Of a DNA stretch of 64,000 nucleotides, positions 56,350-63,657 are shown piece by piece. Within the stretch, counting starts at the first letter, position 1. Every line of letters begins with the position of its first letter. Location: NCBI GenBank assembly GCA_027312225.1, contig DAICXK010000003.1, positions 244 to 64,243 of the forward strand, in the 5' to 3' direction. The DNA comes from Candidatus Saccharimonadota bacterium. GTDB taxonomy: Bacteria; Patescibacteriota; Saccharimonadia; Saccharimonadales; Saccharimonadaceae. The notes below the pieces were generated by a model. That model was not told the origin of the DNA, made no database searches, and was given only the letters and a program-made list of their open reading frames with translations. Both the position numbers and the translations under genes were made by a program.

Positions 56350-56871
56350 ATGGTTCTCGAACTTTCCGCCGTCAGTGTCACGATCATCACACTCGCCGCC
56401 GCACTCTACGTCGGCAATCAACTGGCCGAGTTCATGAACTACTGGCGGAAGGCAAGGATCAACCGCATCATCGCCGCATTCGAGAAGATCCACGAGGCAG
56501 CGTTCGACGACGTCGACAACGTCTCGTTCGATCTCTACTGGGACGACGTCTCCGATGTCGTCAAGCAACATGTCAAGGAGTCCAACCTCCTCATGCCCGA
56601 GGAGCTCCGCGACATCATCCCGACCGAAATGCTGGATCATGTGATCCAGCCCCAAGTCAGGGAGGCTCGCAGCATCGCCCGACACCTGGCCGCCCATGCC
56701 CGCATGGGCAACAAGGAGGCCTCGTTCGCCAAGAAGCTGCCCAAGATGCACCGCGAGGCACTGACCCAGATCATCACCGATCACGAGAAGGACCTCGACA
56801 AGCAGCGCAGCCTGCTCATCAGCGTCGGCGTTGACGTGTCCGCCCTCGAGCGGCACTTCGCCTCCCAGTAG
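56350..56871 (+). CDS. Unrecognised 173-aa membrane-anchored helical cassette protein
   Basis: A 173-residue protein with one N-terminal membrane helix (about 4-22) and then an almost fully helical, charged region (YWRKARINRIIAAFEKIHEA onwards). No family recognised. ATG 56350 follows GGAGCCGAG; the frame extends to 56305, but that would start inside the 5' hairpin. Codons are GC-ending. It has a promoter, 5' hairpin and terminator of its own. Confidence 0.78.
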   Translation: MVLELSAVSVTIITLAAALYVGNQLAEFMNYWRKARINRIIAAFEKIHEAAFDDVDNVSFDLYWDDVSDVVKQHVKESNLLMPEELRDIIPTEMLDHVIQPQVREARSIARHLAAHARMGNKEASFAKKLPKMHREALTQIITDHEKDLDKQRSLLISVGVDVSALERHFASQ

Positions 56872-56878
56872 GGTCTTC

Positions 56879-56903
56879 GGGGGTGGCCACCACGGCCACC
56901 CCC
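56879..56903 (+). terminator. GC-rich hairpin after cassette 56350-56871
   Basis: A perfect 10-bp stem GGGGGTGGCC and complement with an ACCAC loop, 7 nt after the stop. No T-run follows, so it may act as a 3' stabiliser and not a true terminator. Confidence 0.6.
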
Positions 56904-56941
56904 GTCTACCCCATGAACTATTATCGTAGACTTTTCTACAC

Positions 56942-56972
56942 TTGACGACACATCGTTGCCTCAGGCTATACT
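56942..56972 (+). promoter_or_regulatory. Promoter of the 57185 unit
   Basis: TTGACG (56942-56947), a 19-bp spacer and TATACT (56967-56972). It is followed by a ~205-nt leader. Confidence 0.55.
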
Positions 56973-56979
56973 GAATATA

Positions 56980-57184
56980 GCTATGTAGGTACTGGTGGAT
57001 GCCTTTTCACTTACAAGCGTAAATGTACGATTGACGTCCGAAAAAGACGTTCTTACACCTCCATCGTGGTAAACAGATTGGCGCTTGTCCTTCAGGGCAG
57101 CAGAGCGGCAGCCGGTCCTTTCCACCGCTGGATCACTCCAAAATCCGCTCGCTTTATTTCAACAATAGGCAGAGGAGTGGTGTT
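56980..57184 (+). promoter_or_regulatory. Long leader with possible Shine-Dalgarno sequestration
   Basis: About 205 nt. ACGTC/GACGT near 57035-57055 and CAGC/GCTG near 57110-57130 form small stems. ATCACTCC (57132-57139), which resembles the 3' end of 16S rRNA, can pair over 8 bp (one G-U) with GGAGTGGT (57174-57181), the Shine-Dalgarno region before ATG 57185. No known riboswitch recognised. Confidence 0.4.
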
Positions 57185-57436
57185 ATGACCAAAACAATCA
57201 TAAATAAAGAGGTAAATGTGACACGCGTCGGGTTCAAAAAGAACTTGATGGCGTATCCGCGCCGAGTCGAGTACGAGGGAACAACCTACGACTTCATCGA
57301 CGCCGGAATCAGCTGCATCATTCGCAGTGGCGAGCACATCGCACAGATTCTGACACTTACCGATGGTCGCTCGCAGTTTCGATTGCGCAGCGACAACAGG
57401 GGAGGCTGCTGGACATTACTGTCGATCAGCGCCTAA
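57185..57436 (+). CDS. Unrecognised 83-aa protein
   Basis: A small basic 83-residue protein, beta-rich in the middle (RRVEYEGTTYDFIDAGISC) and polar at both ends. There are two cysteines and no known motif. GAGGAG precedes the ATG. Its codon use is intermediate, less GC-ending than the other cassettes. It ends 10 nt before a bidirectional hairpin shared with the convergent HIT gene. Confidence 0.65.
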   Translation: MTKTIINKEVNVTRVGFKKNLMAYPRRVEYEGTTYDFIDAGISCIIRSGEHIAQILTLTDGRSQFRLRSDNRGGCWTLLSISA

Positions 57437-57446
57437 ACCCCCTATC

Positions 57447-57478
57447 AAAACATCCCGCATTGCAATGCGGGATGTTTT
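57447..57478. terminator. Bidirectional terminator between convergent genes
   Basis: A perfect 14-bp stem AAAACATCCCGCAT and complement with a TGCA loop; the stem's own A/T ends provide T-runs on both strands. It lies between stops at 57436 (+) and 57483 (-). Confidence 0.85.
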
Positions 57479-57482
57479 GATG

Positions 57483-58052
57483 TTAGGCGAGCCGCGATCG
57501 TTCAATCTCGGCAATTTGCTCGGCGCTCGGTTGAATAAACTCTGCCTCTGTAACACCCTCATCAATCGCAAATCCAAATCGTGACAGTGGCGCGAATGAC
57601 AATGTAAAGAGATGCGTATGCAGATGCCCAATCGATTTGCTGGGATTGCGCGGTGATCGCGTATAGCTTTGTACGGCTGTGCCCTCGGCCACCGATTCTT
57701 CCGCCTCGTAAATGTACCTGTCGCGCAATTCCCGAGCCATCGGCGTAAGGTCATTCTCGCTATCAATATGCGCATCAGGGATAATCAATTTATGGTCAAT
57801 GACTTGCTGAGCATCAAAATGAGCATAGGCAGGGCGAGCCTGAATGACAAAAACACCCAGGCCTTTCTCGCCAATTTTCTCGACGACTTCGACACCTCGT
57901 CTTTCTAGACCCTCTGGACAGAAAGTACAATCCGCATCAAGACTTCCTGTTGCCACTCGCGCTGCGTAGGCAGGGCCAGAGCCATCAGCCCCGCGGTAAA
58001 AACCAGGACGAACAATTTTTCCATTACTAATATGTAGCGGGCTTTCGCTCAT
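57483..58052 (-). CDS. HIT-family protein
   Basis: A 189-residue histidine-triad protein. GHLHTHLFTLS gives the HxHxH nucleotide-phosphate active site, preceded by Cys-x-x-Cys (DCTFCPEG), which may bind zinc as in GalT-like and some HIT proteins. The family hydrolyses or transfers nucleotide phosphates; the substrate is unknown. TATAAT ends 10 nt before ATG 58052 on the minus strand. An upstream ATG at 58064 precedes the usual spacing. It is divergent from the LLM oxidoreductase. Confidence 0.83.
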   Translation of the reverse strand: MSESPLHISNGKIVRPGFYRGADGSGPAYAARVATGSLDADCTFCPEGLERRGVEVVEKIGEKGLGVFVIQARPAYAHFDAQQVIDHKLIIPDAHIDSENDLTPMARELRDRYIYEAEESVAEGTAVQSYTRSPRNPSKSIGHLHTHLFTLSFAPLSRFGFAIDEGVTEAEFIQPSAEQIAEIERSRLA

Positions 58053-58161
58053 AACTACACACATTATACCACTATTACTTCATATATTCGACACATTATT
58101 AAATATCTCGTACAAAGTGTTATTTTATCAACCAAAAGACCAAAAGGAAGCTCCGTGCATA

Positions 58162-58178
58162 TGCTATACTTAGTATAG
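58162..58178 (+). promoter_or_regulatory. Palindromic operator overlapping an extended -10
   Basis: TGCTATACT (58162-58170) is an extended -10. CTATACT-T-AGTATAG (58164-58178) is a perfect 7+1+7 palindrome lying over it, the typical position for a dimeric repressor site. Confidence 0.55.
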
Positions 58179-58196
58179 TAATTTAATAGAGGTAGC

Positions 58197-59246
58197 ATGA
58201 AAAAAGATACACAGCCAGAATATATATTCGGATTAGATTCATTCGGTGATTTGGCCGCCAAGAAAGATGGCACGATGACAAATTACGCCGAAGCAATCCG
58301 ATTGGTCATTAAAGAGTCAGTGCTCGCCGAAAAGGTAGGCATTGATGCTATTACCCTTGGCGAGCACCACCGTGCGGATTTCGCTATCTCCAGCCCCGAA
58401 ATGGTCCTTGCCGCCATTGCCAGTAAGACCAAGCGCATCAAGCTTGCCAGCGGCGTCACCGTTCTTTCCAGTGATGATCCCGTGCGAGTATTCGAGCGCT
58501 TTTCAACCCTCGACGCCGTGAGTGGCGGCCGGGCACAGATTATCTTGGGTCGAGGCTCATTCACCGAATCATTCCCACTGTTTGGCTATGACTTGCGCGA
58601 CTACGAAGAACTGTTTGAAGAGAAAATTGAGCTGTTCAGCAAGATCCTCAAGGAAGAGCCCGTGTCGTGGCAGGGTACGCACACGCAATCGCTTGACGCG
58701 GCAGATATCTTTCCAAAAACTGAATCTGGTAAATTAGAGACGCTTGTTGGTGTTGGCGGCTCGCCACAATCGGTCATTCGTGCGGCTGCCTATGACTTCC
58801 CGCTGATGTTCGCGATTATCGGTGGTAGCCCGGAACGCTTTACCCCGTACGCCGACCTGTACAAACGTGCCGTGGCAGAGTTCGGCCGTACCCCGCACCC
58901 AATTGGCATGCACTCGCCAGGTTTTATCGCCGACACTGATGAAGAGGCGATCAAACTGGCGTTCCCATGGTTCAAAGAGCAAATGGACCGCGTCGGCAAA
59001 ACCCGCGGTTGGGCGCCCATGAGCCGCGAACACTTCCTTGGTGAGGTAAAGCACGGCAGCATGTACGTTGGCGCACCCGAAACGGTCGCCCAGAAAATTG
59101 CGGCGGCTATGAAGGCAATTGGCGCCACCCGCTTTGATCTGGTGTATGGTTTTGGGCCAGTCCCCATCAAAGCCCGTCAACGTATGATTGAACTCTACGG
59201 CACCAAGGTTATCCCGCGCGTCCGTGAATTACTGGCAGGCAACTAA
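58197..59246 (+). CDS. LLM-class flavin-dependent oxidoreductase
   Basis: A 349-residue luciferase-like (beta/alpha)8 barrel. Typical segments are GIDAITLGEHHRADFAISSP, LASGVTVLSSDDPVRVFERF and ILGRGSF (flavin-phosphate region). The family uses FMN or F420. AGAGGTAGC precedes the ATG at Shine-Dalgarno distance. The palindrome over its promoter suggests repression. The stop is 2 nt before the F420-reductase-like gene, so they form an operon that could couple NADPH to a flavin- or F420-dependent reaction (inference). Confidence 0.88.
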   Translation: MKKDTQPEYIFGLDSFGDLAAKKDGTMTNYAEAIRLVIKESVLAEKVGIDAITLGEHHRADFAISSPEMVLAAIASKTKRIKLASGVTVLSSDDPVRVFERFSTLDAVSGGRAQIILGRGSFTESFPLFGYDLRDYEELFEEKIELFSKILKEEPVSWQGTHTQSLDAADIFPKTESGKLETLVGVGGSPQSVIRAAAYDFPLMFAIIGGSPERFTPYADLYKRAVAEFGRTPHPIGMHSPGFIADTDEEAIKLAFPWFKEQMDRVGKTRGWAPMSREHFLGEVKHGSMYVGAPETVAQKIAAAMKAIGATRFDLVYGFGPVPIKARQRMIELYGTKVIPRVRELLAGN

Positions 59247-59248
59247 GC

Positions 59249-59872
59249 ATGCAGACTATTGGAATTATCGGCGCCGGCAAATTGGGAATCACCCTGGCCC
59301 AACTCGCCGTTAGGGCAGGGTACCAGGTCTTAATCTCTGGATCGGGCGATCCAGGAAAAATACGGCTGGCGGTCGACGTACTAGCGCCGGGCGCTGTCAG
59401 CGCCCGTTCTCAGGAAGTTGCCGAGTCTGCCGATATCATCATTCTGGCACTGCCGCTTGGCAAATTCCACCAACTTGCGCCACAGTATTTTGCGGACAAG
59501 CTCGTTATTGACGCCATGAACTACTGGTGGGAGGTTGACGGACCGCGCAGTGACATTTTACCTGACGACCAGTCGTCCAGCGAATACGTCCAGGCGCTTC
59601 TGCCTGCAGCCCATGTCATCAAGGCGCTCAGTCATATGGGATATCACGATCTTTATGACGAAGCTCGGGGGAAAGACCTGCCAGGTCGTAAGGCTATCGC
59701 CCTGGCAGGAGATAACACGGCTGACATTGCCGCTGCGAGTGAACTCATCGATAGCCTTGGTTTTGATCCGCTGCCAATTGGACAACTGGCAGCCGGCCGC
59801 AAGCTAGAACCTGGCGGCCCCGCATTTGGTGTCGACGAAAACATCCAGGCGCTGCGCCAACTACTCGGCTAG
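59249..59872 (+). CDS. NADPH-dependent F420 reductase-like (COG2085) protein
   Basis: A 207-residue Rossmann protein beginning TIGIIGAGKLGITLAQL, with DAMNYWWEVDG and late KLEPGGPAFGVDEN segments typical of the COG2085 group that includes F420:NADP oxidoreductases. No F420 biosynthesis gene is visible in the window, so a different partner cofactor is possible. It is the second gene of the LLM operon and converges on otsAB with only 2 nt between stops. Confidence 0.78.
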   Translation: MQTIGIIGAGKLGITLAQLAVRAGYQVLISGSGDPGKIRLAVDVLAPGAVSARSQEVAESADIIILALPLGKFHQLAPQYFADKLVIDAMNYWWEVDGPRSDILPDDQSSSEYVQALLPAAHVIKALSHMGYHDLYDEARGKDLPGRKAIALAGDNTADIAAASELIDSLGFDPLPIGQLAAGRKLEPGGPAFGVDENIQALRQLLG

Positions 59873-59874
59873 CC

Positions 59875-62130
59875 TTATTTATTTTTGAGCCAACGTGACA
59901 GGCGAACCCGCCTCAACGGCTTGCTTAGTTTTGTAATCGTCTTGTTACTACTGAGTTTTGTCAGCAGGCTAATCAAGTGCTCGATATCATTAACGCGGAA
60001 TCGCGCGTCGGTCTCACCACCACCAACCTTAATGGTCGTGGCCTGGCTGTTCAGCGCACGAAACATATCCTCATCAGTAAAGTCATCACCCGCACACAGC
60101 ACAAAATCAGGTTGGTACGTCTCGACAAGCTTTTCAACGGCCATACCTTTATGGATATCGCGCTGCTTGACCTCGACGATTTTGTGACCTGTGTGCACCG
60201 CTAGGGCATCGCCATCAACAGCCTTGACCAGGTCGTGGCGCAGTTTCATTGACCGATTATAGGCAACTTCAGGTACGACATTACGGAAATGCCACACCAT
60301 CGAGAACTCTTTCTCCTCGATACGTGATCCCGGGGTGCGATCGGTGTAGGTTTCCATAATCTTACGGATTGCCGGTTTAGCCTTTTTAATACGATTCGGC
60401 CGCGTCTCCCATTTGCCGTTAATGCGAATGCGCGCGCCATGTTCGGCTGCCAGGTCAATCCCCAGTGCCTTGAACCACCATGTCATCACCTTGCGCGGTC
60501 GGCCGCTGACAATCGCCACGCGGGTCGATTTCTTCTGTGACAAGGTAGCCAACAGTAATCGAAGCTTGATCGACGGGGCGCCGGCAATAGCCGACGGGGT
60601 AGGCTGAAATGGCTTCAGCGTGCCGTCGTAGTCAAGAATAATCAGACGCTTTTTAGCCTGCTGGAACTCATGGATGATTTCGGTACGCTGTTCGCGCGTC
60701 ATCACGATATCGTGCGCATGATTGCCGCCCGACTGGGCTAGTTTCATATCATCAATAAATGCCTTGGCCCATGTTTGTACGTCGTATTGCCGGATGCGCT
60801 CTTGCATGCTTTTCATGCGACGAGCCTGGTCGCTCGGTAGCATTCTGAGCGCCTCGTCCAATGCCGAGGCGATTGAACGGGCATTGCTTGGGTTCACTAA
60901 TACCGCATCGGTCAGCTCGTCGGCCGCGCCCGCCAGCTCGCTCAGTACCAAAACGCCGCGCTGGTTCTGCTTGCTGGCAACGTATTCTTTGGCAACCAAA
61001 TTCATGCCATCGCGCACTGGTGTCACGAGCATAATATCAGCCGCGATGTAATTGGCTACAATCTCATCAAACGGACGGTTCTGAAACTGATAGGATATCG
61101 GCGCCCAGTCAGCTGTGCCATAGATACCATTAATACGTGCTACGGTACGCTCAATTTGATCACGAAGATTCTGGTATGCCTCGACTCCCGTACGAGACGG
61201 CACTGCCACCATCTGTAACACGACGTTACCACGATATTCTGGGTATTCCTCTAGCAGTAATCGATATGCCTCAAGCCGCTGCGGGATGCCCTTGGAGTAA
61301 TCAAGACGATCAATTGACAGGATAATACGTTGTTTCAGGTAGCGGCGCTTGATCGAACGTTCAATCTTGGCGGTCGCAGCAGAGTTGACTGCCTTCACAT
61401 ATTTCTTGTAATCAATACCGATTGGGTAGGTGCCGACCTGAACCGTACGCCCCTGGTACTCAACCTGTGCCTCATGCGCCTCGACGCCCAACAGGCGATG
61501 AACGCTGCTCATAAAGTGACGCGCATAATCGTAGGTATGGAACCCAACCACATCACTACCCATCAGGCCCTCAAGCAACCGACGGCGCTCGGGCAACAAT
61601 CGGAAGATCTCAAACGAAGGGAAGGGAATGTGAAGGAAAAATCCAATTGTCGCCTTCGGCACGTCTTGACGCACCATCGCCGGAACTAACATTAGCTGAT
61701 AATCATGTACCCAGATGCGCGCATTTGATGTTGCTGACTGCTTAACAGCAGCAGCATACAGCTGATTCACTTCGTCATAAGCCTGCCAGTACGCGTCGTC
61801 ATATTGCGTTAATGACTGGAAGTAATGGAATAGTGGCCATAGCGTATCATTCGAGTAACCTTCGTAAAAGTTATGAATCTGCGCGGCCGTCAGAAATACC
61901 GGCACGGCGTTGTGTTTGGCAAAGTGGTCGCGGATCTCTTGCTTGTCTTTATTGGAAAGGTCATCACTTGGCGTGCCACACCAACCAACCCATACAGTGT
62001 CGTCCTCACGCAGAGATGACATGGCCGTCGCCAAACCACCCGAAGAAGATTCGTAGGTTAGTTTCCCATCCTTTTTCGACACACTCATCGGTAGTCGATT
62101 CGACACAATCACAAATGAATGTTTCGTCAT
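59875..62130 (-). CDS. otsAB: Fused trehalose-6-phosphate synthase/phosphatase (OtsA-OtsB)
   Basis: A 751-residue bifunctional enzyme. Residues 1-470 are a GT20 synthase: VSNRLPMSV, WPLFHYFQ, WVHDYQLMLVPAMVR, DRLDYSKGIPQRL and DGMNLVAKEY are all visible. Residues ~490-740 are a HAD phosphatase with ILDYDGT (D500, D502), AIVSGRP and CAGDDFTDEDMF. It makes trehalose from UDP-glucose and glucose-6-phosphate in two steps, a likely stress protectant or exported sugar. TATAAT ends 8 nt before the ATG on the minus strand. Confidence 0.95.
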   Translation of the reverse strand: MTKHSFVIVSNRLPMSVSKKDGKLTYESSSGGLATAMSSLREDDTVWVGWCGTPSDDLSNKDKQEIRDHFAKHNAVPVFLTAAQIHNFYEGYSNDTLWPLFHYFQSLTQYDDAYWQAYDEVNQLYAAAVKQSATSNARIWVHDYQLMLVPAMVRQDVPKATIGFFLHIPFPSFEIFRLLPERRRLLEGLMGSDVVGFHTYDYARHFMSSVHRLLGVEAHEAQVEYQGRTVQVGTYPIGIDYKKYVKAVNSAATAKIERSIKRRYLKQRIILSIDRLDYSKGIPQRLEAYRLLLEEYPEYRGNVVLQMVAVPSRTGVEAYQNLRDQIERTVARINGIYGTADWAPISYQFQNRPFDEIVANYIAADIMLVTPVRDGMNLVAKEYVASKQNQRGVLVLSELAGAADELTDAVLVNPSNARSIASALDEALRMLPSDQARRMKSMQERIRQYDVQTWAKAFIDDMKLAQSGGNHAHDIVMTREQRTEIIHEFQQAKKRLIILDYDGTLKPFQPTPSAIAGAPSIKLRLLLATLSQKKSTRVAIVSGRPRKVMTWWFKALGIDLAAEHGARIRINGKWETRPNRIKKAKPAIRKIMETYTDRTPGSRIEEKEFSMVWHFRNVVPEVAYNRSMKLRHDLVKAVDGDALAVHTGHKIVEVKQRDIHKGMAVEKLVETYQPDFVLCAGDDFTDEDMFRALNSQATTIKVGGGETDARFRVNDIEHLISLLTKLSSNKTITKLSKPLRRVRLSRWLKNK

Positions 62131-62225
62131 CAGTATCTATTATACCATGCCGTCAATCCTTAACTGATTATGGATATACAAAAAACGCCCTCATGGCGTT
62201 CTGAAGATATTCGAGTTGTTGGGTT

Positions 62226-62251
62226 GGGCGGGGATCCGAAGATCCCCGCCC
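62226..62251 (-). terminator. GC-rich terminator of cassette 62257-62715
   Basis: A perfect 11-bp stem GGGCGGGGATC and complement; on the minus strand the loop is C(TTCG)G, a very stable tetraloop. It lies 5 nt after the stop. No long T-run follows. Confidence 0.75.
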
Positions 62252-62256
62252 GCACC

Positions 62257-62715
62257 TCAGACGGCGCGTGGCCCGGTCGGCTGACCGGACAGCTTGATCG
62301 CGTGATCGAGCTTGGCGCGAACGCTGTCGACATGAGCCTGTGCGGCCTTCACGTTGTGGCTGTCCGCCCGCTGGTACGTCTGATGCGCCATGGACAGCTG
62401 CTTCTGCGCGTGCTGCAGATCCGCACCGAGGACGTTGGTGTAGTGCAGCCATGCGGTCGCACGCACCGTCTCCGGGTAGGACTTCAGCAGCGCTACAGCG
62501 TCCTCGTCCAGCTCGTCGAGCTGACGCATCATCTCGACCACGGCCGAGACGTCAGCGTAGTGCTGCGCGGCAGCCTTCAGCTCGTCGATCTGACGACTCA
62601 GTTCGACAGGCAGGAGGACCTGCATCTTGGCGTTGCGGTAACGCCACAGCAGCCAGGCGATAACGCCCAGCAAGATGACCGCGATGACCAGGGACACTTC
62701 GGTGATGATGTTCAT
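62257..62715 (-). CDS. Unrecognised 152-aa membrane-anchored coiled-coil cassette protein
   Basis: A 152-residue protein with an N-terminal membrane helix (about 5-25) and then an almost continuous helical region with heptad-like Leu/Ala spacing (LSRQIDELKAAAQHYADVS and later). No family recognised; the layout recalls LemA or phage-shock-type membrane coils only in general shape. ATG 62715 lies after GAAAGAACGG; the frame runs on to 62748, but into a leader hairpin. Codons are GC-ending. Confidence 0.75.
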   Translation of the reverse strand: MNIITEVSLVIAVILLGVIAWLLWRYRNAKMQVLLPVELSRQIDELKAAAQHYADVSAVVEMMRQLDELDEDAVALLKSYPETVRATAWLHYTNVLGADLQHAQKQLSMAHQTYQRADSHNVKAAQAHVDSVRAKLDHAIKLSGQPTGPRAV

Positions 62716-62728
62716 AACCGTTCTTTCT

Positions 62729-62769
62729 GAGGTGCGACCATTCCGCACCTCTTGTCGTTGTACAACAAG
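62729..62769 (-). promoter_or_regulatory. Tandem 5' stem-loops of cassette mRNA 62257-62715
   Basis: Reading the minus strand: CTTGTTGT-ACA-ACGACAAG (62751-62769, 8 bp with one G-U), then GAGGTGCG-GAATGGT-CGCACCTC (62729-62751, 8 bp), ending 13 nt before the start codon. Confidence 0.6.
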
Positions 62770-62790
62770 GTAGCGGTAAGGCTAAGTTAT

Positions 62791-62820
62791 ATTATAGCAT
62801 TTTTTATAGTAACATGTCAA
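62791..62820 (-). promoter_or_regulatory. Consensus promoter of cassette 62257-62715
   Basis: On the minus strand, TTGACA (62815-62820), an 18-bp spacer and TATAAT (62791-62796) with TG upstream (TGCTATAAT). Confidence 0.8.
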
Positions 62821-62856
62821 GTATCTACATTATACCCATACTGGTATAGTAGTCAT

Positions 62857-63402
62857 GTGAGATCAGTTCTATTTGTAACAGGTAATCAACGGAAGCTCGA
62901 CGAGGCACGTCTTGCCTGTGACCTCTATGATATCGAGATTATTAACCAGGTCTTCGACATCGATGAAATTCAATCTTCTAACCCGCGTCAGGTGACCGAA
63001 CACAAGGCACGAGCTGCCTATGATTTGGCGGGTCGTCCCGTTGTTGTCACTGACACCTGTTGGTCGATTCCCGCACTGGGTGGCTTTCCGGGTGCCTACA
63101 TGAAGGATATCGCCAATTGGTTCAGCGAGCAGGATTTCCTGAATCTCATGACAGATAAAGATGATAGCCGCATCAGCTTCACCGAAAACATTGCCTATTA
63201 TGATGGCAAGACTCTGCAATTTTTCTCAAAAGAGCTCTGGGGCCAGGTTGTTCCACCCCGCGGCACGGGTAACTCGATCGAGAACGTCGCCGAATTTGAA
63301 GGCAAGACACTCGGCGAGCGTCGCGCAGAAGGTGGCGTTAGCCACGCACCTGAAGACTATGTGTGGATAGACTTTGCCAAATGGTACGCAAATAGGCCTT
63401 GA
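62857..63402 (+). CDS. Non-canonical purine NTP pyrophosphatase (RdgB/HAM1-like)
   Basis: A 181-residue enzyme that removes dITP, XTP and similar from the nucleotide pool. FVTGNQRKLDEAR is the N-terminal family signature; VVTDTCWSIPALGGFPGAYMKD is the central one (usual VEDTGL/SGLxVxALxGxPG); the terminal half contains RAEGGVSHAPEDY. The substrate pocket sequence is divergent, so specificity may differ. The start is GTG 62857, 6 nt after TATAGT (62845-62850), a leaderless layout. The frame stays open upstream, but into the cassette promoter. Confidence 0.85.
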   Translation: MRSVLFVTGNQRKLDEARLACDLYDIEIINQVFDIDEIQSSNPRQVTEHKARAAYDLAGRPVVVTDTCWSIPALGGFPGAYMKDIANWFSEQDFLNLMTDKDDSRISFTENIAYYDGKTLQFFSKELWGQVVPPRGTGNSIENVAEFEGKTLGERRAEGGVSHAPEDYVWIDFAKWYANRP

Positions 63403-63433
63403 CGATACCAATAAAACATGACACTATGAGACT

Positions 63434-63547
63434 ATGAACAGATTAGTTTCATACCAGTATCGTACTAACGGCACCGACATGAAGTTCGGCGGCTTTGGCG
63501 TGGCAATCGTCAAGAACGTATCTGGTATGGCTTATCTCCCTCTCTAA
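63434..63547 (+). CDS. Possible 37-aa small protein
   Basis: ATG to TAA gives 37 residues with a Gly-rich middle (KFGGFGVAIVKNV) and no recognised motif. CACTAT lies about 8 nt before the ATG. It sits in the gap between the RdgB-like gene and the GNAT cassette. Chance is not excluded. Confidence 0.3.
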   Translation: MNRLVSYQYRTNGTDMKFGGFGVAIVKNVSGMAYLPL

Positions 63548-63615
63548 CATCTGACATTTTGACACTCGATAAGCCTCCAAGAGGTCTTATCATACATCAC
63601 CTTTTGGCGGCTCAT

Positions 63616-63638
63616 CTGGTCTCGAAATACGAGGCCAG
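63616..63638 (+). promoter_or_regulatory. Leader stem-loop of the GNAT cassette
   Basis: CTGGTCTCG-AAATA-CGAGGCCAG, 9 bp including one G-U, ending 19 nt before ATG 63658. A separate GATAAG/CTTATC inverted repeat lies at 63567-63590. A clear -35/-10 pair was not found. Confidence 0.5.
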
Positions 63639-63657
63639 TAAAAGAAAGGAGAGGATC

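Noticed and set aside
63559-63593. Promoter TTGACA (63559) with TATCAT (63588) for the GNAT cassette
   Set aside because: The spacer would be 23 bp, too long for a normal sigma70 promoter; the true promoter remains unassigned.
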